Assembly: GCA_900553645.1 (NCBI GenBank)
Contig: USEE01000040.1
Coordinates: 1 to 8,992, forward strand
Reading direction: 5' to 3'
Length of the DNA: 8,992 nucleotides
Source: an uncultured Eubacteriales bacterium
Lineage (GTDB): Bacteria > Bacillota_A > Clostridia > Christensenellales > Aristaeellaceae
Made by a program: the position numbers and the translations under genes. Within the stretch, counting starts at the first letter, position 1. Every line of letters starts with the position of its first letter. The notes beneath the pieces are model-generated. The model made no database searches, was not told the origin of the DNA, and worked only from the letters and a program-made list of their open reading frames with translations. This document shows, piece after piece, positions 4,567 to 8,992 of this stretch.

Positions 4567-5532
4567 GTGAATTTATACAACATGCCGTGCCGTCCGATCG
4601 ATATAAAGGACGTGCGCAGGACCGCGTTTGGTCATATGCGGCAAAACGGCAATTACAGGCGCACGGCGCTGATGATCGGGCTTATGCTTGCGCTGATCAA
4701 CGTGCCGGTTATGCTTATGGACTGCCTGACTACGTGGAACGTGGATTTGGGCGCGCTGGACATGAGCGCGCTGGCTATGATAAACACGCGATTGCTTCTA
4801 TTTCAGGCGATGATTGCGGTGTTCATATCGCCCGCGCTGGAGCTGGGCAAGACGCGCTACATGATAAGCGCGATGAAGTCCGATGCAGGCAGTCCCACGG
4901 ATCTCTTCGACGGGCTCAGCCGCGGCTCCTACTTCGTGTCGGTACGCGCGCTGCTGTGGAAGTACCTGCTGATGTACGGCTGGATGATACTGCCCACGAC
5001 CATCGCGGCGCAGGGCATCGCAATGCTGCAATTGGGCGGCGGCGGCGCGGGACTGGCGACGGCGATAATCGGCGGCGCGCTGGCGCTGATGGCGATGGTA
5101 TCGCGGCTGCTGGCGTACTCGCTTCAGTTTTACCTCTTGTCAGACAGTCCCCGGATGGGCGCGATGGTGTCGCTCCGGTTCAGCACGGTGGTCATGCACG
5201 GCCGTATGAACGAGCTGTTTCGGCTGTCGCTGACGATGCTGCCGTTCATGCTGATACCCATGCTGCCCAACGCCGCGTCGCTGGTGTTCGATGTGGACAG
5301 CAACCTTTTCGGTATAGCTATGGCGTTGTGCTCGATACTGCTGGGCGCGGCGTGCTATCCGATGTGGGAGGCGGCTATGGCCGAATACTACCTGCGCGTC
5401 AAGGCGCAGATAGTCAAGCCCCGCGCCCAAAAGGCCGACAACTGGCCCTACGGCCCGGACGAGGACGACGATGATTCTCAGGGCGAATCGGACAGCGATT
5501 CGGATAACGGCTCAAACGGCGATTCGGATTAA
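4567..5532 (+). CDS. DUF975-like multi-pass membrane protein with acidic tail
   Basis: 321-residue membrane protein with about six hydrophobic segments (near 34-52, 76-94, 130-153, 163-189, 218-240 and 246-266). The arrangement resembles DUF975 (YesV-like) proteins: a FDGLSRG turn at 114-120 before a membrane helix, LSDSPRMGAMVSLRFS at 191-206 matching the family's 'DxPxxGxxxALxxS' loop, and a last helix ending in an aromatic EYY motif. The C-terminal 24 residues (298-321) are almost only Asp, Ser, Glu, Asn and Gly, a disordered cytosolic or surface tail. The GTG start is preceded by AGGTGG with a 10-nt gap; an ATG five codons later is a less well-spaced choice. The function of the family is unknown. 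It is followed after 53 bp by a second, longer relative, so the two probably form one operon and perhaps one complex. Confidence 0.75.
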   Translation: MNLYNMPCRPIDIKDVRRTAFGHMRQNGNYRRTALMIGLMLALINVPVMLMDCLTTWNVDLGALDMSALAMINTRLLLFQAMIAVFISPALELGKTRYMISAMKSDAGSPTDLFDGLSRGSYFVSVRALLWKYLLMYGWMILPTTIAAQGIAMLQLGGGGAGLATAIIGGALALMAMVSRLLAYSLQFYLLSDSPRMGAMVSLRFSTVVMHGRMNELFRLSLTMLPFMLIPMLPNAASLVFDVDSNLFGIAMALCSILLGAACYPMWEAAMAEYYLRVKAQIVKPRAQKADNWPYGPDEDDDDSQGESDSDSDNGSNGDSD

Positions 5533-5585
5533 AAGTACACGACACTCACGCCCACTGCGGGCGCAAAAGAAAGGGAAGAAAGGCA

Positions 5586-6707
5586 ATGCTGGACAGAAAG
5601 ACCATCAAGAAGGACGTCAAGGGCATACTGGGCGGTGAAAGCCGCGGGCCGGTATTCCTGGCCACGCTGATTTCGTTTATAATAGTGCTGGTGTACTTCG
5701 GCGCGGTATGGGTGATCGCGCAGTTCTATCCGATAAGCATGAGCGAGCTGGAAGCGATAAGAACTTGGTCGCAGTCGCAGGTACTGATTGCGCCCCAGAC
5801 GGACGCCATGCAGACATATAATGCCGCAATGGCGATAGTCACAAATGCGCTGACCGCATTTGGCCGCACGCTGAGCAGCATCGGCAGCATAAACCTCTGG
5901 GCATGGCTGCTGGAGCTGATACTGCTTCTGCCGCTGGGCATAGGCATACAGAAGTTCATGCTGCGCGTCATCCGCCTGAAAAACCCGGGCGCGTCCACGG
6001 TGCTGCGCGGTTACACTGCGCCCTACTTCTTCCGTTCGATAATAATGCCGTTCTGGAAGCAGATTTGCTATCTGGGCTGGCGCATAATACTGTTTATAAT
6101 CCTGTGCGGCCTTATGGCGGGCACGGCGCTGGCCACGGGACTGAAGGCGCAGGACTTCACGGTGCTCTCCGCGGGCGTGACCGGCGAGGCGGTCAGCGGA
6201 ATATTCTCGGCCGAGTACCTAAACCAATACGGCTGGATATATCCGGTAGTTTGGGGCGCGTGGAGTCTGCTGAGCTGCTGGCTGATGCTGTTTAAGCGCA
6301 TAAGCTACTCGCTGGCCGAGATGGCACTGGCCGAGCGTCCGCAGATCGGCGTGCGCAAGGCGCTCCGGGCCAGCCGCCGCATCGCGCGCCGCAATCACTT
6401 CGCGCTGCTTATGGTGTCGCTCAGCTTTATCGGCTGGTACATACTGGCGTACCTGGCGGTGGTGCTGGTCGTGGCCGTGGGCGTGGGGCTTAACATGCTC
6501 AACATGGGTCAGCTGGGACTGATAATCACGCTGGCGGTTGCGCTGATTGCGCTTTTGCTCATCATGTACCTGCTTGCGCCGTACCGCGTGGGCGTACATG
6601 CGCAGTGCTATGTCAGGCTCAAGCGCGCGGCGCTAGAGGACGGCGTGGTCGTGCGCGAGGACTTCCGCAGCAAGCGCGAACTGCGCGAGATGGAAGAGCA
6701 GCAATAA
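5586..6707 (+). CDS. DUF975-family multi-pass membrane protein
   Basis: 373-residue membrane protein with about six hydrophobic segments (near 22-46, 103-122, 161-182, 216-236, 271-300 and 309-332). The family signature is clear at 239-284: ISYSLAEMALAERPQIGVRK followed by a basic loop (RASRRIARRN) and LSFIGWYIL. The N-terminus (MLDRKTIKKDVKGIL) is the usual amphipathic start of DUF975 proteins, and the C-terminus is charged and helical. AAGGGAAG lies 7 nt before the ATG. The 53-bp gap after the first gene contains only a small CGCCC/GGGCG hairpin (5549-5563) without a T run, so read-through is expected. The operon ends in a strong terminator 17 bp downstream. The role is unknown; a membrane scaffold, transport or stress role would be guesswork. 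Confidence 0.82.
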   Translation: MLDRKTIKKDVKGILGGESRGPVFLATLISFIIVLVYFGAVWVIAQFYPISMSELEAIRTWSQSQVLIAPQTDAMQTYNAAMAIVTNALTAFGRTLSSIGSINLWAWLLELILLLPLGIGIQKFMLRVIRLKNPGASTVLRGYTAPYFFRSIIMPFWKQICYLGWRIILFIILCGLMAGTALATGLKAQDFTVLSAGVTGEAVSGIFSAEYLNQYGWIYPVVWGAWSLLSCWLMLFKRISYSLAEMALAERPQIGVRKALRASRRIARRNHFALLMVSLSFIGWYILAYLAVVLVVAVGVGLNMLNMGQLGLIITLAVALIALLLIMYLLAPYRVGVHAQCYVRLKRAALEDGVVVREDFRSKRELREMEEQQ

Positions 6708-6723
6708 TCCGGGCTTTTTAAGG

Positions 6724-6759
6724 CAGGTCGCCGCTTGATTTGCGGCGGCCTGTTTTTTT
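6724..6759 (+). terminator. Intrinsic terminator of the DUF975 operon
   Basis: An 11-bp stem with one G-U pair (6724-6734 with 6742-6752, 7-nt loop) is followed by seven T residues (6753-6759). It sits just after the stop codon of the second DUF975 gene. The stretch from here to the next promoter (6760-6918) shows no gene or recognisable site. Confidence 0.92.
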
Positions 6760-6918
6760 GCCTGTCTAGGCAGTAAAATACGCTTTGCCGCGCGGCCAAT
6801 ATCGCAGATTGTATCAAGCATATTCCATCATATAGCCGGGATTTGAGCAGAGTTGAACCTTATGGCTGAAAAAACTTGCTTTCAAGACCGTATATGGTGC
6901 TTTTTATTCATTAAGCCC

Positions 6919-6947
6919 TTTACATTTTTGCAAATTGCTCATATAAT
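6919..6947 (+). promoter_or_regulatory. Promoter of the DeoR-family regulator
   Basis: TTTACA (6919-6924), a 17-bp spacer and a perfect TATAAT (6942-6947) match 11 of 12 consensus positions. Transcription would begin near 6954. The near-perfect palindrome ATATNATTAATNATAT (6941-6956) overlaps the -10 and start point and could let the regulator control itself. Its AT-richness makes chance symmetry plausible. Confidence 0.8.
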
Positions 6948-7016
6948 TAATCATATGGAACGCGAGCGATTGAAACCGGTGGGCGTAAGGCCGACCCGGC
7001 TGATATGGAGGAGTTT

Positions 7017-7787
7017 ATGAGGAACACCCGACTGGAAGAAATGGAAAAGTACATATTGCAAAATGATTCCGTATCGATGGAGCAGCTCTGCGAGCAATTC
7101 AGCGTATCCATGATAACCGTGCGCCGCGACATTGCACAGCTGCAGCGCAAGGGCACCATCGAAAAGATATACGGCGGCGTGACCGCGCGCAAGGGCGAGA
7201 CGCTGACCCCGTTCGACGTGCGCAACATAAGCAACCGCGAGGCCAAGACCGCAATCGGCAAGCGCGCCGCGGCGCTGGTGCACGACAACGACATAGTTTT
7301 CCTCGACAGCGGCACGACTGCGCTGCACGTACTCGACAACCTGTCGGCGCTGCACAACGTGACGATAGTGACGCACTCGCTTCAGGCGATGCTGGCGGCG
7401 CTGCCTTACCAGAACCTGAACGTAATCTCCCTGCCGGGTCAGCTCTACCGCAAGACCAGTTCGTTCACAGGACTGGACGCGATTCGCTTTCTAAAGAGCT
7501 ACAACATAACGATAGCCTTCATGGGCGCGTCGGCGCTCTCGCTGGAGCACGGCGTGTCAAACTCCTCGCCGCTGGAATACGAGATCAAGATGACGGCGAT
7601 GCAGCGCTCCGCCAAGAGCGTGCTGCTGATCGATTGCGAAAAGTTCGGCCGCACCGCCCTGCTGACCTACGCGCAGATTTCCGACTTCGACGCGATAGTG
7701 ACCGAGCGCGTCCCCGCACCCGAGTACGCTAAAGCCTGCCAGGACGGCGGCACGGAATTGATAATCGCTAATGAGGACGGCGAATAA
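7017..7787 (+). CDS. DeoR/GlpR-family transcriptional regulator
   Basis: 256-residue DNA-binding regulator of the DeoR family, usually repressors of sugar or nucleoside use that respond to phosphorylated sugars. The N-terminal winged helix-turn-helix is at about 6-55, with the recognition helix around VSMITVRRDIAQL (30-42) and the typical wing IEKIYGGV (48-55). The sugar-phosphate sensor domain follows, with DSGTT at 97-101, NVISLPG at 135-141, FMGASAL at 168-174 and the late KSVLLIDCEKFG region (200-211) with the conserved D206 and K209. I chose the ATG at 7017 because GGAGGAG sits 3-5 nt before it; an in-frame ATG at 7005 has no ribosome site and overlaps that sequence. No sugar operon adjoins it in this window, so its target genes cannot be named. 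Confidence 0.9.
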   Translation: MRNTRLEEMEKYILQNDSVSMEQLCEQFSVSMITVRRDIAQLQRKGTIEKIYGGVTARKGETLTPFDVRNISNREAKTAIGKRAAALVHDNDIVFLDSGTTALHVLDNLSALHNVTIVTHSLQAMLAALPYQNLNVISLPGQLYRKTSSFTGLDAIRFLKSYNITIAFMGASALSLEHGVSNSSPLEYEIKMTAMQRSAKSVLLIDCEKFGRTALLTYAQISDFDAIVTERVPAPEYAKACQDGGTELIIANEDGE

Positions 7788-7867
7788 CGGTTTTGAAGAC
7801 CGTAAACAATCCAAAAGCCGCCACGTCTGGCGCTCCCTTCATGGACGCCATTTGCGAACACATTCAA

Positions 7868-7910
7868 ACAAAAATTGCCCCGACTTCCCACCAATCATGG
7901 AAGCCGGGGC
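7868..7910 (-). terminator. Intrinsic terminator of the secreted-protein gene
   Basis: A 12-position stem with one mismatch (7877-7888 with 7899-7910, 10-nt loop) is followed on the minus strand by AATTTTTGTTTG. It lies 14 bases after the stop of the minus-strand gene. On the plus strand the tail (TTCATCATTCC) is poor, so the converging DeoR gene may be ended only partly here; a small ACGGT/ACCGT hairpin after its stop is not convincing. Confidence 0.82.
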
Positions 7911-7924
7911 TTCATCATTCCTGC

Positions 7925-8803
7925 TTAGTCCGCGAACACCAGTCCGTCGAATACATCGGCCGCGTTAACCGCCTCGCCATCAATAAGCACATCCATTATG
8001 CTGTTCTCGTCCAGCATCAGATACCCGCCCTCACCATCGTCATTGGGCGCAGTCACAGCCAGATACACATACGAATTGTCGTCGGTCGCCGACAGCACCA
8101 CCGTGTCGCCCTCCTTGAGCGTCATGGTTGCCGTGCCGTAGAGGGACTTCTTCACAGTCAGGTCACGCTTGAGCACCACCGCGGTATTCATCGCATAGCT
8201 GGCGCGCGGCGACTCCACAACGTAGTACTCCTGAGGCAGCATCTCGTAATCGCTGTTGTAGCGCAGCGTGGCCGCGATCACGAAGTCGCTCTCGCGGAAC
8301 CATGTTTCCAGATGATTGCCGCGCACGGTCGCGGTCAGCACAGTGCCGTTTATCTTTATGTCGGTAGGCAGCGCGCCTATGCCGCCGATCACGCGCAGGC
8401 CGTCTTCGTCATAGCGGATTATGTAGGTATAGTCGTCGCTCGACGGGCCGTATTCGCCCACCATAAGATAGGTCACGTCATAATCGCCGCTCAGCTTGCC
8501 CGCGTACAGCGCGTTTATGCCGCTCATCACGTCGATAGACAGCGACTTGTCGCCCACGTTCAGCGTGAACTTGCCGTAGCCGTACTCGTCGCCGTCCAGG
8601 TTGTACGAAATCTCAACCGGATCGCCGTCGGCACTCAGCGCCATCTTGGTGTTGTTGGGAATCTCCACAACGCCGTCCTCGCCGGTCAGTATAGCGTCGT
8701 CCAGCTCGGTAACAGAGACAGCATCCGGTATATCGGTATCGGCCAGCGCAACGGGCGCGGCCAGCAGCGCGGCGGTCAAAAGCGAACAAATCAGCTTCTT
8801 CAT
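7925..8803 (-). CDS. Secreted acidic protein of unknown function
   Basis: 292-residue protein with a clear Sec signal peptide: MKK, a hydrophobic core (about 5-18) and a probable cut after ALA at residue 21. There is no lipobox; the early Cys lacks the small residue needed before it. The mature part is strongly acidic, rich in Asp, Gly, Tyr and beta-strand-like alternation, with no membrane segment and no catalytic motif I recognise. It is probably released or loosely held at the cell surface. I chose the ATG at 8803: GGGAG lies 9 nt upstream, while a GTG two codons earlier would be only 3 nt from it. An alternating GC tract (8851-8859) and AT-rich sequence lie upstream, but no convincing promoter was found. 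It is a single-gene unit with its own terminator. I do not recognise the family. Confidence 0.72.
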   Translation of the reverse strand: MKKLICSLLTAALLAAPVALADTDIPDAVSVTELDDAILTGEDGVVEIPNNTKMALSADGDPVEISYNLDGDEYGYGKFTLNVGDKSLSIDVMSGINALYAGKLSGDYDVTYLMVGEYGPSSDDYTYIIRYDEDGLRVIGGIGALPTDIKINGTVLTATVRGNHLETWFRESDFVIAATLRYNSDYEMLPQEYYVVESPRASYAMNTAVVLKRDLTVKKSLYGTATMTLKEGDTVVLSATDDNSYVYLAVTAPNDDGEGGYLMLDENSIMDVLIDGEAVNAADVFDGLVFAD

Positions 8804-8929
8804 ATTCACACACTCCCAGTAGTAAGTCGGTATTAAAATGCTATAATTAAGCGCGCGCGATTAACTTTACATAGCATTAGACTTGGACAGGATGCTATTC
8901 GTTGCATAAATAATGGCTTGGTATAAAAA

Positions 8930-8992
8930 TTTTTCCATAGAGTGTGTCTCAAAAAGGGAAATCCGCAAGTTCGAGTGGATTTTTCGTCAGTT
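8930..8992. other. Possible end of a mobile element or dispersed repeat
   Basis: After AT-rich DNA the sequence changes at about 8940 to GAGTGTGTCTCAAAAAGG, reminiscent of the terminal inverted repeats of some insertion sequences. It is followed by a hairpin (arms 8959-8966 and 8975-8982, eight pairs with one G-U, 8-nt loop) and a short T run. No transposase is visible because the window ends, so this rests on resemblance only. Confidence 0.3.

Noticed and set aside
4587..5474. 295-codon plus-strand frame overlapping the first DUF975 gene
   Set aside because: It is a +2 shadow of GC-rich codons, giving an Arg/Ala/Gly-rich product without membrane segments or motifs.
7793..8836. Long plus-strand open frame of 347 codons opposite the secreted-protein gene
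   Set aside because: It is the antisense of a gene with a signal peptide, ribosome site and terminator. Its own protein is His/Val/Arg-rich without family features and it has no proper ribosome site.
8959..8984. tRNA-like GTTCGA segment near the right end
   Set aside because: The bases fit a simple hairpin. There are no acceptor, D or anticodon arms around it.

Overview
The window looks like chromosomal DNA of a Gram-positive Firmicutes/Clostridia-type bacterium, perhaps an uncultured gut lineage. The reasons are strong purine-rich Shine-Dalgarno (SD) sites, TTG and GTG starts, T-tailed intrinsic terminators, two membrane proteins of the DUF975 type and a small membrane toxin of the Firmicutes 'holin-like' type I family. 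Most genes are GC-rich but use ATA often for isoleucine. I cannot name a species. No rRNA, tRNA, CRISPR array or transposase gene was seen.

Layout. A terminator (10-56) follows an MgtC/SapB membrane protein on the minus strand (63-737), which has a clear promoter and a TTG start. A gene-poor stretch (800-1131) leads into a two-gene plus-strand operon: a Nudix hydrolase resembling ADP-ribose pyrophosphatase (1132-1680), overlapped by 4 bp by a membrane-anchored glycerophosphodiester phosphodiesterase (1677-2486).

The most interesting part is an AT-richer island at about 2590-3440. On its left, a minus-strand gene (2598-2894) encodes an orphan peptide with a double-glycine leader and an Asn-rich (about one third) repetitive core without Cys. 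Back to back with it, a second strong promoter drives a compact type I toxin-antitoxin locus. A 33-residue membrane peptide (3144-3245) is read from an RNA with a 5'-terminal hairpin and a hairpin that hides its ribosome site. A strong converging promoter (3351-3379) makes an antisense RNA that shares the toxin's terminator hairpin. Part of the antisense RNA resembles the toxin leader, including an anti-SD-like stretch.

To the right are a PHP-family histidinol-phosphatase-like gene (3468-4271, minus), two consecutive DUF975-like multi-pass membrane proteins (4567-5532 and 5586-6707, plus) ending in a strong terminator, a DeoR-family regulator with its own promoter (7017-7787, plus), and a secreted acidic protein of unknown function (7925-8803, minus). 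The last 60 bases resemble the start of an insertion-sequence end or another dispersed repeat, but the window stops there.

The genes do not form one pathway. Apart from the Nudix-phosphodiesterase pair and the DUF975 pair, each is its own transcription unit with its own promoter or terminator. The peptide and the type I toxin form a distinct accessory cassette inserted among housekeeping-like genes.
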